From contig JAFWMD010000052.1 in assembly GCA_017510725.1 (NCBI GenBank), positions 1-40,069 of the forward strand: a stretch of DNA of 40,069 bases, given 5' to 3'. The notes beneath the pieces are model-generated. The model was given only the letters and a program-made list of their open reading frames with translations. It was not told the origin of the DNA and searched no databases. A program made the translations under genes and the position numbers. The stretch is from Mogibacterium sp. GTDB taxonomy: Bacteria; Bacillota; Clostridia; Peptostreptococcales; Anaerovoracaceae. How positions within the stretch are numbered: position 1 is the stretch's first letter; every line of letters starts with the position of its first letter. Below, in pieces: positions 32,105-40,069 of the stretch.

Positions 32105-33337
32105 TTATGCTTTTGCAGCTTCCTTTGCCTCTCTTCTTGTCTCGTAATCACTGATGATCATTGCAGCCGAGAGGTCTCCTACTACGTTGATTCCTGTACG
32201 TCCCATATCGAAGATACGGTCTACACCAGCAACGAGAGCGATACCTTCAACAGGCAGTCCTACTGACTGGAGTACCATTGCAAGCATGATCATGCCTGCA
32301 CCAGGTGTTCCGGCTGTTCCGACCGAAGCGAGTGTAGCTGTCAGAACGATGGTTACCATCTGTCCGAGTGTCAGGTTGATGCCGTAGCAGCTCGCTATGA
32401 AGATAGCGCATACTCCCTGATAGATAGCAGTACCGTCCATGTTGATGGTAGCACCAAGCGGAAGTGTGAAGCTGGCAACATCCTTGCGGCCGCCCATCTT
32501 CTCTGCACATTCCAGAGTTACAGGAAGTGTTCCGATCGAAGATGTGCTCGAGAATGCGAACAGGAATGCCGGGAGAGCTCCCTTGAGGAACTGTACAGGA
32601 TTCATGTGGCCGAGAGTCTTGACGGCAATAGAATATGTGAACAGTGCGTGCACCGCGTATGCGATGTAAGCTGTCAGCAGTACCATGGCGAGTGATCCGA
32701 GCACCTGAGGTCCGTTGACTGCTACTACCGGTGTGATCAGGCAGAATACAGCAATCGGAGTCATCTTGATGATTCCTCTCATGATTACCATGAATACTTC
32801 ATACGCACTGTCGATCCATTCCTTGAACGGAAGGCCTTTGTCCCCGGCAATGATGATGCCGAATCCGACGAAGAGAGCGATGACGATAACCTGCAGCATA
32901 GTATTGTTTACCATAGGATCGAACAGGTTGGACGGGAAGATATTTACTATCGTGTCCATGAAGCTCGTAGGCTCAGCAGCTTCATATTCCAGCGCGCTTG
33001 TCTCCAGCACCTTATATGTTCCCTTGAAAATGTTCGCGAAAATAAGTCCTATAACAATAGCAAATGCTGTGGTGCAGAAGTAATAAATGATAGTGCGGAG
33101 TCCGATAGTTCCTACCTTCTTGATGTCCGAGAGCGATACGACACCCTGAACGATCGAGGTGATTACGATCGGCACTACGATGAACTTGAGCAGGTTGAGG
33201 AAGATAGTACCGAATGGTTTTATGTACGCTTCGGTAAAATCAGCTGCACCCACCGCAAGGAAAATCAGTCCCGCTACAATACCCAGGCCGAGAGCAATAA
33301 AGATTTGAATCGGCAATGAATTTTTGATTTTCTCCAT
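32105..33337 (-). CDS. Dicarboxylate/amino acid:cation symporter (DAACS, GltP/GltT type)
   Basis: The 410-residue protein has the full DAACS pattern. It shows SSTSSIGTLPVTLECAE in the first re-entrant loop, TINMDGTAIYQGV in the cation-binding span, ASVGTAGTPGAGMIM in the second loop, and VDRIFDMGRTGINVVGD in the last span, where the Asp and Arg bind an acidic amino acid. It imports aspartate, glutamate or C4-dicarboxylates with Na+ or H+. The Arg in MGRTGIN favours amino-acid or dicarboxylate substrates over neutral ones. AAAGGAGG precedes the ATG. With racemases, an aminotransferase and an oxaloacetate-type decarboxylase alongside, aspartate is the best guess. Confidence 0.92.
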   Translation of the reverse strand: MEKIKNSLPIQIFIALGLGIVAGLIFLAVGAADFTEAYIKPFGTIFLNLLKFIVVPIVITSIVQGVVSLSDIKKVGTIGLRTIIYYFCTTAFAIVIGLIFANIFKGTYKVLETSALEYEAAEPTSFMDTIVNIFPSNLFDPMVNNTMLQVIVIALFVGFGIIIAGDKGLPFKEWIDSAYEVFMVIMRGIIKMTPIAVFCLITPVVAVNGPQVLGSLAMVLLTAYIAYAVHALFTYSIAVKTLGHMNPVQFLKGALPAFLFAFSSTSSIGTLPVTLECAEKMGGRKDVASFTLPLGATINMDGTAIYQGVCAIFIASCYGINLTLGQMVTIVLTATLASVGTAGTPGAGMIMLAMVLQSVGLPVEGIALVAGVDRIFDMGRTGINVVGDLSAAMIISDYETRREAKEAAKA

Positions 33338-33427
33338 ATTAACCTCCTTTAAACCTGTTTTATCTCCCTATTCTATAGTTTTACACATGGCTGAACCCCC
33401 ATACTTTCACCATATGTTCACTATCTG

Positions 33428-34153
33428 TCATATGCTGTCAGCTGATTCTCTGACATTAGCACCTGCCATTCTTATGGCAGCTTTTGCGAGAATTATAGTC
33501 GGATCTACAAATGCATCCGATCTCAGCCCCATTAAGCTGAAAGCAATAGGAAACTCCGTACTTGCGAGTATGAGTACTTCTGCTCCCTGTTTGCCAAGAT
33601 CTCCTATCAGGTTCTGCATGTCTTCGCGTACCGAATCAGGAATGACGGCTCTGCCCTTTTTTACATAATCGTATACAAGAGACATTACCAGCTTCTGCTG
33701 TTCTTCATTCGGATATACGGTCTGGATACCCATACGCTCGAGCGCATGACCGAAGAGACCGCTCTGCACTGTACCGTCAGTTGCGAGAACAGCCGCTCTG
33801 TTAACGCCGTTGAGCTTCAGTAATTTCGCCGTCTCTTCAGGCATCTCAACAATAGGAATACCGATTTTATCTTTTATTTCTTCTACGAAACAATGAGCCG
33901 CATGACATGCTATGACAATGAAGTCTGCTCCTGCCGCCTCAAGTCTTCTGGCGCTTGCCAGCATCTCAGGCGCACAGCTTTCGCCTCTGCCCAGGATCGC
34001 TTCCGTGCGGTCAGGTATCCTGGTATCGTTATCTACTATCATCGGGATGTGTTCCTGATCGGAAGAAGCATCTGTCATGCTGATGATCCTGCTCATAAGG
34101 TCTACCGTCGCAGCAGGACCCATGCCGCCCATGATACCAATGGTCTTTGGCAT
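33428..34153 (-). CDS. Asp/Glu racemase family paralog with a Cys-to-Ser change in the second catalytic position
   Basis: The 241-residue protein has the family start TIGIMGGMGPAATVDL and a first catalytic Cys, C83, in IACHAAHCF. The second Cys of the family motif GCTE is replaced: the segment reads LILASTEFP with S198. The usual CNTAH around the first Cys is CHAAH. One side of the two-base mechanism is therefore changed. The E. coli L-Asp/Glu-specific racemase YgeA also lacks one Cys (it has Thr) and acts asymmetrically, so a one-way or altered reaction is plausible; loss of activity or another reaction is also possible. AAAGGAGG lies before the ATG. The aminotransferase gene is 67 bases upstream, with a hairpin between; the symporter gene is 90 bases downstream. 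Confidence 0.82.
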   Translation of the reverse strand: MPKTIGIMGGMGPAATVDLMSRIISMTDASSDQEHIPMIVDNDTRIPDRTEAILGRGESCAPEMLASARRLEAAGADFIVIACHAAHCFVEEIKDKIGIPIVEMPEETAKLLKLNGVNRAAVLATDGTVQSGLFGHALERMGIQTVYPNEEQQKLVMSLVYDYVKKGRAVIPDSVREDMQNLIGDLGKQGAEVLILASTEFPIAFSLMGLRSDAFVDPTIILAKAAIRMAGANVRESADSI

Positions 34154-34177
34154 TTCAGCCTCCTTTCTGCAGATAAG

Positions 34178-34206
34178 TCAGCCGCGTCCATATGGTACGC
34201 GGCTGA
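34178..34206 (-). other. Intercistronic hairpin between aminotransferase and racemase genes
   Basis: A perfect 10-bp stem, TCAGCCGCGT with ACGCGGCTGA, encloses a 9-base loop that is itself mostly palindromic (CCATATGG). On the minus strand no U-run follows; the racemase ribosome binding site comes next. It may protect or process the mRNA or cause partial termination. Confidence 0.6.
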
Positions 34207-34220
34207 ACTGAAAATGTTTA

Positions 34221-35438
34221 TTATTTGAGTAATGCCGCAATTGCCTCAGCGCACTTCACGCACTTTTCCTTGGAAATCGACGCAATGGATACGCGGATGC
34301 CCTTTGCGAGTGCAAGGCAGAATATATCCTGTTCTTCAAGCTTTTTGCCGACTTCATCAGGATTATCACAGGCAATCGTTACAAAGAATCCCGCTGTGAA
34401 CGGTACGCATTTGACTCCGTTGTCATTAAGAGTCTTCTCGAAAATGCGTCCGCGCTCGAGCAGCATGTCACGGTAGATCTTTCTCTCTTCATCTACCTTA
34501 GCCCTGAGCTCAGGATCCGCATAGATCTTGCCCATGGTTACCATAGCCGAACGGTTGCAGTTCGACCAGGTGGAACGTGCCGCGTACTCAGCTGCGCGTC
34601 TGAATTCCTCAACGACTTCCTCATTCTTTGACATGCATACGATTGCTCCGAGTCTCATACCATAAGCAGTGAGCGTCTTGGATGCACTGTAGCCGAAGAT
34701 AGTAAGCACATGGTCCTTAAGATCTGCGAGCTTAGGCATGAATGCGCGCACTTCATCCTCTTCGCCCGCATAGTCAATGTATGCGACATCAAGGAAGAGT
34801 ACCACGTTGCAAGTTGCCCTGTTTAGCACAGCGATCATCTTATCCCAGTCATCAAGGCTGAGAGAATAACCTGTAGGGTTGTGTGCAGGAGTGTTGATCA
34901 GCAGAACTACCTGATCCTGTACTTTAGCAAGTTCAGTAAGCTGCTTCTCAAGATCTTCAGCATCAAAGCAGCCATCTTCGTTGAAGAATCTGAAAGTCCT
35001 GAACTTACGGCCCTGTGAGGATGCGATGTTCTTATAGTTTGCCCAGCACCAGTCATGTGTCAGAACGCTGTCACCGTAGTTGGAGTAGTTCTGGATAACG
35101 CTTGTAAGGCTTCCTGTTCCTCCAGGAGTTACGCATAAACGAATGTGCCCGGATGGACCGTAACTCCCGAACAGAGCCTTTACTACGGCTTCCTTAAACG
35201 CAGGTGTTCCGGTTATCGGTGCATACTCAGCATAGTCAGCAGGCTTGAGGGAGCGTATAGCTTCTGTTACCGATGACATTACTACAAGATCGCCGTTGTC
35301 GTCGAGCAGAGCTCCTACAGTTGCGTTGACAACAGCATCCTTGCCCTTCTCTGCAATCGCCGCCTTTGCGCGTCCGCTGAGAGCGAACACCTTATCTGCG
35401 ACCGGAATGGTTCTTCCATTCTCTTTTACAAAAATCAT
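34221..35438 (-). CDS. Class I pyridoxal-phosphate aminotransferase, probably aspartate/aromatic type
   Basis: The 405-residue protein has fold-type I features: NTPAHNPTGYSLSLDDW around the PLP-contacting Asn, FLDVAYIDYAG with the conserved Asp and Tyr, and SASKTLTAYGMRLGA with the Schiff-base Lys. The substrate carboxylate Arg should be in GIRVSIAS near the end. The start of the protein (VFALSGRAKAAIAEKGKDAVVNATVGALLDD) resembles Firmicute enzymes annotated as aspartate or aromatic aminotransferases. Aspartate plus 2-oxoglutarate would give oxaloacetate and glutamate, and oxaloacetate is the substrate of the carboxyltransferase encoded 18 bases upstream. AAGGAGGAG precedes the ATG. Substrate choice is inferred mainly from context. 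Confidence 0.85.
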   Translation of the reverse strand: MIFVKENGRTIPVADKVFALSGRAKAAIAEKGKDAVVNATVGALLDDNGDLVVMSSVTEAIRSLKPADYAEYAPITGTPAFKEAVVKALFGSYGPSGHIRLCVTPGGTGSLTSVIQNYSNYGDSVLTHDWCWANYKNIASSQGRKFRTFRFFNEDGCFDAEDLEKQLTELAKVQDQVVLLINTPAHNPTGYSLSLDDWDKMIAVLNRATCNVVLFLDVAYIDYAGEEDEVRAFMPKLADLKDHVLTIFGYSASKTLTAYGMRLGAIVCMSKNEEVVEEFRRAAEYAARSTWSNCNRSAMVTMGKIYADPELRAKVDEERKIYRDMLLERGRIFEKTLNDNGVKCVPFTAGFFVTIACDNPDEVGKKLEEQDIFCLALAKGIRVSIASISKEKCVKCAEAIAALLK

Positions 35439-35456
35439 TCTGCTCCTCCTTATTGT

Positions 35457-36854
35457 TTATACAGGGTACGCCTTGTTCTTCATATCAATTGAAGCAGGAT
35501 CCACTTTACTGCGGAACGCTGCCCTTCTCTTAAAGAAGTCGAGCGCAACCTGTCCGAACAAAGCATATGTCAGTACGTCTTCATCCTGTTCCTTGTACTC
35601 GCCTACCTCTGCCGTGAGCTTCTCAAGTTCAGGCTCAAGCAGGTCCGCAGGTCTGCAGGTGATCCTCTGACTCTGATCGATCTTAGCAAGAACATCAGGG
35701 TTCATAGGCATAGGTGTCGAACCGTATTTGCCTTTGAGTATCTCCTGTGTCTCCTTGGACAGAACTTTATATCTCTCACCCATCAGCACGTTGAGAACGG
35801 CCTGTGTTCCTACGATCTGCGATGACGGTGTAACAAGAGGCGGCATACCGAGGTCGTTTCTGACGCGAGGTACTTCCTGAAGTACTTCAAGGTACTTGTC
35901 TTCAGCATTCTGGTCTTTCAGCTGCGATACCAGGTTCGAAAGCATTCCGCCAGGCACCTGATAGATAAGTGTCTTGATGTCCGTACCGAGAACCTTGGTA
36001 TTCATGAGGCCGCTCTTGAGGTCCTTGTCTCTGATGGTCTGGAAGTGGGCAGCTATCTTTTCGAGCTTGCTGATATCGAGACCTGTATCGTACTCAGTGC
36101 CCCTGAATGTCTCTACCATTACTTCAGTTGAAGGCTGGCTTGTACCGCCCGAGAACGGCGATATAGCTGTATCGATGACATCAACACCGGCATGTGCTGC
36201 TACGTAATAAGTGATAGGAGCAACACCGCTTGTGCAGTGAGTATGCAGCTGAATAGGAATGTCAACTGTCTCCTTGAGCATCGCGATCATCTCACCTGCT
36301 GCATTCGGAACCATGAGTCCGGCCATGTCCTTGATGCAGATTGAATCTGCTCCGAGCTCCTGGATACGGAGAGCACGGCCCTTCCAGTATTCAGGTGTGT
36401 ACGGCTCACCGATAGTATATGACATCGCTACCTGAGCGTGAGCTCCGTATGCCTTGGTCGCCTTTACTGCTGTCTCTACGTTGCGGAGGTCATTCAGCGC
36501 GTCGAATATTCTGATCCTGTCGATACCGTTGTCGATCGACTTTTTGACGAAATAGTCTACTACGTCATCCGAATAATGTCTGTAACCGAGAAGGTTCTGG
36601 CCTCTGAGCAGCATCTGAAGCTGTGTATTAGGCATTGCTGCACGAAGCTTTCTGAGTCTTTCCCACGGATCCTCATCGAGGAATCTGATGCAGGAGTCAA
36701 ATGTCGCTCCGCCCCAGCACTCAATGGCTTCATAACCGACCTGGTCCATCAGAGCCAGTGCAGGTTCCATGTCTTCAAAAGGCATTCTTGTAGCGATCAG
36801 TGACTGCTGACCGTCTCTGATCGCAGTCTCCATTATTTTTATTTTCTTTCCCAT
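35457..36854 (-). CDS. oadA: Oxaloacetate decarboxylase alpha / transcarboxylase 5S-type carboxyltransferase
   Basis: The 465-residue product has the pyruvate/oxaloacetate carboxyltransferase barrel: ETAIRDGQQS with the metal-binding Asp14, SICIKDMAGLM with the carboxylated-type Lys, and QLHTHCTSG with metal-binding His residues. A C-terminal region (about 300-460) includes QVPGGMLSNL, as in 5S and OadA proteins. It lacks the C-terminal biotin domain of the roughly 590-residue OadA; that domain is the separate 118-residue protein encoded upstream. It moves the carboxyl group of oxaloacetate to biotin, releasing pyruvate. It lies 18 bases after the beta subunit gene and 18 before the aminotransferase gene. 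Confidence 0.9.
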   Translation of the reverse strand: MGKKIKIMETAIRDGQQSLIATRMPFEDMEPALALMDQVGYEAIECWGGATFDSCIRFLDEDPWERLRKLRAAMPNTQLQMLLRGQNLLGYRHYSDDVVDYFVKKSIDNGIDRIRIFDALNDLRNVETAVKATKAYGAHAQVAMSYTIGEPYTPEYWKGRALRIQELGADSICIKDMAGLMVPNAAGEMIAMLKETVDIPIQLHTHCTSGVAPITYYVAAHAGVDVIDTAISPFSGGTSQPSTEVMVETFRGTEYDTGLDISKLEKIAAHFQTIRDKDLKSGLMNTKVLGTDIKTLIYQVPGGMLSNLVSQLKDQNAEDKYLEVLQEVPRVRNDLGMPPLVTPSSQIVGTQAVLNVLMGERYKVLSKETQEILKGKYGSTPMPMNPDVLAKIDQSQRITCRPADLLEPELEKLTAEVGEYKEQDEDVLTYALFGQVALDFFKRRAAFRSKVDPASIDMKNKAYPV

Positions 36855-36872
36855 TTTATTCCTCCATTGATA

Positions 36873-37988
36873 TCAGACATTGAATATAGCCATGAATACA
36901 CCGGCGGCAACTGCCGTACCGATTACTCCGGCTACATTAGGGCCCATGGCATGCATGAGCAGGAAGTTCGTAGGATCGGCTTCTGCACCAACCTTCTGTG
37001 AAACTCTGGCTGCCATAGGAACCGCAGATACACCGGCAGAACCGATGAGTGGGTTGATCTTGCCGCCCGACAGCTTGCACATGAGTTTTCCGAAGAGCAC
37101 TCCTGCAGCTGTACCGAAACTGAATGCTATCATTCCGAGGATGACGATCTTGATTGTAGTCCACTTAAGGAATGCTTCTGCACTGGTAGTAGCGCCTACA
37201 GAAGTTCCGAGGAAGATTACTACTATGTACATGAGCGCGTTCGAAGCAGTATCCTGCAGCTGGCGTACGACTCCGCTCTCGCGGAAGAGGTTCCCGAGCA
37301 TGAGCATTCCGATAAGAGGCGCTGTTGAAGGCAGTATGAGACATACTACGATCGTAACGATGATCGGGAACAGGATACGTTCTCTCTTCGAAACGTCTCT
37401 GAGCTGCTCCATTTTTATCTTACGCTCTGCTTCAGTTGTGAGCGCTTTCATGATTGGCGGCTGTATGATTGGTACAAGCGACATGTACGAATACGCCGCT
37501 ACGGCGATAGGACCCATGAGTTCTCTCTGTCCCAGCTTCATTGCCAGGAAGATGGATGTAGGTCCATCCGCTCCTCCGATTATACTTACTGCCGCTGCCT
37601 GAGCTTCAGTGAATCCCATAAGCATCGCCAGCAGGAATGCTCCGAATACTCCGAACTGCGCTGCAGCTCCGAGCAGGAAGCTCTTAGGGTTGGCGATCAG
37701 CGGTCCGAAATCCGTCAGCGCTCCGACTCCCAGGAATATGAGAGACGGAAGTATGGTCCACTCATCGAGCATAAAGAAGTAATGCAGTAAGCCGCCTTCT
37801 TCCATGATTGGCGGATACAGATTTACCAGCAGCATGCCGAATGATATCGGAAGGAGCAGGAGTGGCTCATATTCCTTGACGATGGCCAGATACAACAGTC
37901 CGAGAGCAACTGCGATCATTATTACATTGCCTACGGTCAGGTTGAAGAAGCCGGTCTGGTGAGCCAGGTTGAATAAGGTATCTCCCAT
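36873..37988 (-). CDS. Na+-transporting decarboxylase beta subunit (OadB/GcdB/MmdB family)
   Basis: The 371-residue protein has about nine to eleven spans. Family-specific parts include [18 protein letters not shown], with the conserved GGADGPT and its sodium-site Asp, [18 protein letters not shown], and the closing [22 protein letters not shown]. This subunit decarboxylates carboxybiotin and couples the release of CO2 to pumping Na+ out of the cell. It therefore turns the free energy of decarboxylation into a sodium gradient that the dicarboxylate symporter or the MATE exporter could use. It lies 17 bases after the biotin carrier gene. Confidence 0.94.
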   Translation of the reverse strand: MGDTLFNLAHQTGFFNLTVGNVIMIAVALGLLYLAIVKEYEPLLLLPISFGMLLVNLYPPIMEEGGLLHYFFMLDEWTILPSLIFLGVGALTDFGPLIANPKSFLLGAAAQFGVFGAFLLAMLMGFTEAQAAAVSIIGGADGPTSIFLAMKLGQRELMGPIAVAAYSYMSLVPIIQPPIMKALTTEAERKIKMEQLRDVSKRERILFPIIVTIVVCLILPSTAPLIGMLMLGNLFRESGVVRQLQDTASNALMYIVVIFLGTSVGATTSAEAFLKWTTIKIVILGMIAFSFGTAAGVLFGKLMCKLSGGKINPLIGSAGVSAVPMAARVSQKVGAEADPTNFLLMHAMGPNVAGVIGTAVAAGVFMAIFNV

Positions 37989-38005
37989 TTCTTTACCTCC
38001 CGGTA

Positions 38006-38362
38006 TTATTCTACGTAAGCTACAGTCTGGCCCGAAGTAGTGGCTTCTCCTTCTGAAACAACGATCTTGCTGACTGTGCCGTCCTTAGGTGCAACAACAG
38101 GGATCTCCATCTTCATGGCCTCGAGCACGATAATGGTGTCTCCGCTCTTGACCTGCTGTCCCTCGCTTGCAACGATCTTAAAGACCTTACCGGCTGTACC
38201 GCATACGACCGGATCGCCCTTTCCTTTACCGCCGCCGGACTTGGCTGCCTTCTTAGGTGCAGGTGCTGCCTTGGCTGGTGCTGCAGGAGCTGCGCTGCCG
38301 TCTGCCTTTTCTATTTCGACTTCGAATTCTTCGCCGTTTACTCTTACGATGTATGTCTCCAT
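38006..38362 (-). CDS. Biotin carboxyl carrier protein of the decarboxylase complex
   Basis: The 118-residue protein has a short N-terminal strand region ([19 protein letters not shown]), an Ala/Pro/Lys/Gly-rich flexible linker (about 22-50), and a biotinyl domain with the EAMKMEI motif, where K84 is biotinylated. It shuttles the carboxyl group between the carboxyltransferases and the membrane beta subunit. Its start, with GGAGGG upstream, overlaps the end of the gamma-subunit gene by 19 bases. Its presence explains the need for bioY in the same strand block. Confidence 0.94.
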   Translation of the reverse strand: METYIVRVNGEEFEVEIEKADGSAAPAAPAKAAPAPKKAAKSGGGKGKGDPVVCGTAGKVFKIVASEGQQVKSGDTIIVLEAMKMEIPVVAPKDGTVSKIVVSEGEATTSGQTVAYVE

Positions 38363-38655
38363 GTTGCCCTCCGTACATTTCTGACGATGTAACCTTCTTC
38401 AGGTACACCCTCTTCATCTTTTAATTGCTGATGTATCGCTGCCATGATAGCGGCAACGACTTCAGGCCTGATGCCCTCAGGCTCTTCAGGCTCTGCTGCA
38501 GCTGCTGCAACAGCCTGGACTGCAGGTTTTTTTGGTGCAAATGCTTTTCCCAGCAGCCATATGCATATTGATATGAAGATCAGTACGCAGAATACCGTGC
38601 CCATACCAATCAGTGTGTATAGCAGTGCAGTTAAGAATATCTGTCCTAAACTCAT
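38344..38655 (-). CDS. Na+-pumping decarboxylase gamma/delta small subunit (OadG-like)
   Basis: The 103-residue product has one N-terminal span (about 8-35, LYTLIGMGTVFCVLIFISICIWLLG), an Ala-rich linker (AVAAAAAEPEEPEG) and a polar domain with EVVAAIMAAIHQQLKDEEG. This is the layout of OadG and of MmdD/GcdD. Such subunits hold the peripheral carboxyltransferase on the membrane beta subunit. It lies 8 bases after the 12S-type gene. Which carboxyltransferase it anchors here, the 5S type or the 12S type, is open. Confidence 0.88.
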   Translation of the reverse strand: MSLGQIFLTALLYTLIGMGTVFCVLIFISICIWLLGKAFAPKKPAVQAVAAAAAEPEEPEGIRPEVVAAIMAAIHQQLKDEEGVPEEGYIVRNVRRATWRHTS

Positions 38656-38663
38656 ATCATCAC

Positions 38664-40010
38664 CTACCTGCTGTTTACAAACGTCTGAAGAGCTCCGATC
38701 AGATACTTTCTGGAGTCTTCAGGCGCGATCACTTTATCAGCAAAGCCGTGTCTCGCCAGAGCTACAGCGTTTGACTGAGTATCGCGGAACTGCTGCTCAA
38801 GCTCTGATGACCACTTTCCGAAGATGACCTCAGTTGCCTGACGCGGCTCAACAATACTTACATTTGCGCTGTCCCACATGAAAACGTAGTCTGCACCGAG
38901 GCCCTTGGAGTTCATCATGCTGTAGGCACTTCCGACGATTGCACCTGTTACGAGGTTGATCTTCGGAATGTCTGCCGTCGCAAGAGCTCTTACCATTCTC
39001 TCTGCTGCGCTAGGCAGGAACTTCTCTGTCATAGAGTCAGTTTCATAGCCGTCAGTATCCGTGATGGTCAGCAGAGGAATATGGAATCTGTTGCAAAGAT
39101 CGATCAGCTTTGCAGCTTTGTCGCAGCCTGCTGCAGATAAACGCTTTGAACCCTCATACTCATTGCATGCAACTACTCCCAGAGGCATGCCTGCGATTCT
39201 GATGAATCCTGTTACCAGACTCTGGCCTACATCGCTTCTGCACTCGATCAGACGGCCGTCATCTGACAGCTCCTCGAGTATTGCCCTGGCATTACCGAGG
39301 CTGTCCTCGATGCCTTCGCAGCTGCGGTTGAGATCCTCATCACTGACTTCAAGGATATCAGGTGAGAACTTGCTGCTTGATGGCAGAATGTCCACAACGC
39401 TGCGGATCTTTTCCGCTATCTCAGCCCATTCGAAAGTACCGTCATCAGTCGCCTCAACATAAGGATTATCGCCAATGGCGTTTGATACGACTGCCTGCGG
39501 ATTCACGAATATGCTGCCCTTATCCTTTTCGATGAAGACGAAGTCAGCAAGCTGTGCAGCGATCGACATTCCGCCGCCGCACTGTCCGATTACAGCAACG
39601 ATCTGCGGTATCAGACCTGAGGCCTCAGTTTCGCGTTTGTAAAGCTTAGCGAACTGGTAAAGTCCATCAAGACCTTCTTCAATACGGAATCCAGCACAGT
39701 CAAGAAGTCCGATAACAGGAGCCTTTGCCTTAATGGCATGCTCGTACAGATCTACTATCTTGCGTCCGTGCTGTTCACCAAAAGTTCCGCCCATTACTTC
39801 ATTATCCTGGGCATAGACAAATACAAGGTTCCCATTTATCGTGCCGTAACCGGTCACCACGCCGTCTGACTCCTTAACGGAGTCCGGATGATAGAACTCG
39901 GTAAACCTCGCTGATACATGTTCACCCATCTCCATGAAGCTGCCCGGATCCAGAAGTTCCATAACTCTGGAAACCACGGCAGTTCTTTCATCACTTGCGA
40001 TTACCTTCAT
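38664..40010 (-). CDS. Acyl-CoA carboxyltransferase, 12S/MmdA-like subunit
   Basis: The 448-residue protein has two crotonase-type halves. The first ends near VIGQCGGGMSIAAQLADFVFI and the second has GFIRIAGMPLGVVACNEYEGSKRLSAAGCDKAAKLIDLCNRF. The ending NVSIVEPRQATEVIFGK is also family-like. It is shorter than the roughly 510 residues of MmdA or 12S, mainly at the N-terminus. The usual SGGARIQEG motif reads CAGFRIEEG (111-119), so the acyl-CoA pocket may differ. In transcarboxylase, a 12S subunit moves a carboxyl group between methylmalonyl-CoA and biotin. AAGGAGG precedes the ATG, and it is first in the decarboxylase operon. The family is sure; the substrate is not. Confidence 0.88.
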   Translation of the reverse strand: MKVIASDERTAVVSRVMELLDPGSFMEMGEHVSARFTEFYHPDSVKESDGVVTGYGTINGNLVFVYAQDNEVMGGTFGEQHGRKIVDLYEHAIKAKAPVIGLLDCAGFRIEEGLDGLYQFAKLYKRETEASGLIPQIVAVIGQCGGGMSIAAQLADFVFIEKDKGSIFVNPQAVVSNAIGDNPYVEATDDGTFEWAEIAEKIRSVVDILPSSSKFSPDILEVSDEDLNRSCEGIEDSLGNARAILEELSDDGRLIECRSDVGQSLVTGFIRIAGMPLGVVACNEYEGSKRLSAAGCDKAAKLIDLCNRFHIPLLTITDTDGYETDSMTEKFLPSAAERMVRALATADIPKINLVTGAIVGSAYSMMNSKGLGADYVFMWDSANVSIVEPRQATEVIFGKWSSELEQQFRDTQSNAVALARHGFADKVIAPEDSRKYLIGALQTFVNSR

Positions 40011-40034
40011 AAGTTTCCTCCTTATGAGCTTATG

Positions 40035-40043
40035 ATAATAGCA
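40035..40043 (-). promoter_or_regulatory. Possible extended -10 promoter of the decarboxylase operon
   Basis: The minus strand reads TGCTATTAT (40043-40035), an extended -10-like element 24 bases before the ATG at 40010 and just upstream of the AAGGAGG site. The -35 region is too close to the window edge to judge, and the true start of the operon may lie beyond it. Confidence 0.35.
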
Positions 40044-40069
40044 CTACAATTTTTCCTGATTCTATTCTA

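Noticed and set aside
36880-37602. 240-codon plus-strand open frame opposite the beta subunit gene
   Set aside because: Antisense to a highly conserved membrane protein; its apparent length comes from codon bias of the opposite strand.

Overview
The window looks like chromosomal DNA from a strictly anaerobic, fermentative Firmicute of the class Clostridia, probably gut- or rumen-associated. The reasons are moderate GC, AAGGAGG-type ribosome binding sites, a sodium-pumping biotin decarboxylase, Fe-S proteins of the 2-hydroxyacyl-CoA dehydratase / benzoyl-CoA reductase class, ECF vitamin-type transporters, and a cellobiose phosphorylase with its ABC importer. I cannot assign a genus. Almost everything is on the minus strand. 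The only plus-strand gene is the cellobiose phosphorylase at 17860-20292. I saw no rRNA, tRNA, CRISPR array, insertion sequence or phage gene, and no gene-free stretch over 300 bases.

Reading the minus strand from left to right in coordinates: (1) 1-4045, a two-gene unit with a 1001-residue fusion of an old-yellow-enzyme-type enoate reductase and a short-chain dehydrogenase, followed by a tocopherol-cyclase-like protein cut by the window edge. (2) 4118-12051, one compact transcription unit with a promoter near 12022-12051 and a terminator at 4118-4155. It encodes an ECF importer (S, fused double ATPase, T), a SAM hydroxide adenosyltransferase (DUF62), a DMT-family permease, two subunits of the 2-hydroxyacyl-CoA dehydratase/benzoyl-CoA reductase superfamily (one broken by a one-base frameshift at about 5159) and a 51-residue single-span membrane protein. 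I know of no described pathway with this gene set, and it is my main candidate for a new system. (3) 12052-20381, a cellobiose/cellodextrin locus: LacI regulator, solute-binding lipoprotein, two permeases and an MsmK-type ATPase on the minus strand, divergent from a GH94 phosphorylase. Four near-identical LacI-type operators lie over both promoters.

(4) 20397-26852, a four-gene minus-strand unit: a 1068-residue membrane sensor with a beta-propeller ectodomain and a PP2C/SpoIIE phosphatase output, an FGGY sugar kinase, an unknown membrane protein, and a cytoplasmic CelC-like GH5 glucanase. (5) 27000-29838, a MATE exporter and a GPH/MelB-type symporter, each with its own terminator. (6) 29973-40010, an apparent aspartate-to-pyruvate module. 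It holds a dicarboxylate/amino-acid symporter, two Asp/Glu-racemase paralogs, a class I aminotransferase, a Na+-pumping biotin-dependent decarboxylase complex (5S/OadA-type and 12S-type carboxyltransferases, biotin carrier, beta and gamma membrane subunits), the biotin transporter BioY and a TauE/SafE-type permease.

Two integrated pictures follow; both are inference. Cellodextrins enter by the ABC importer and are split by GH5 and by phosphorolysis, under LacI control. Aspartate (possibly also the D form) enters, is racemised and transaminated to oxaloacetate, then decarboxylated with Na+ export. Imported biotin supplies the decarboxylase, and the Na+ gradient can power the symporter.
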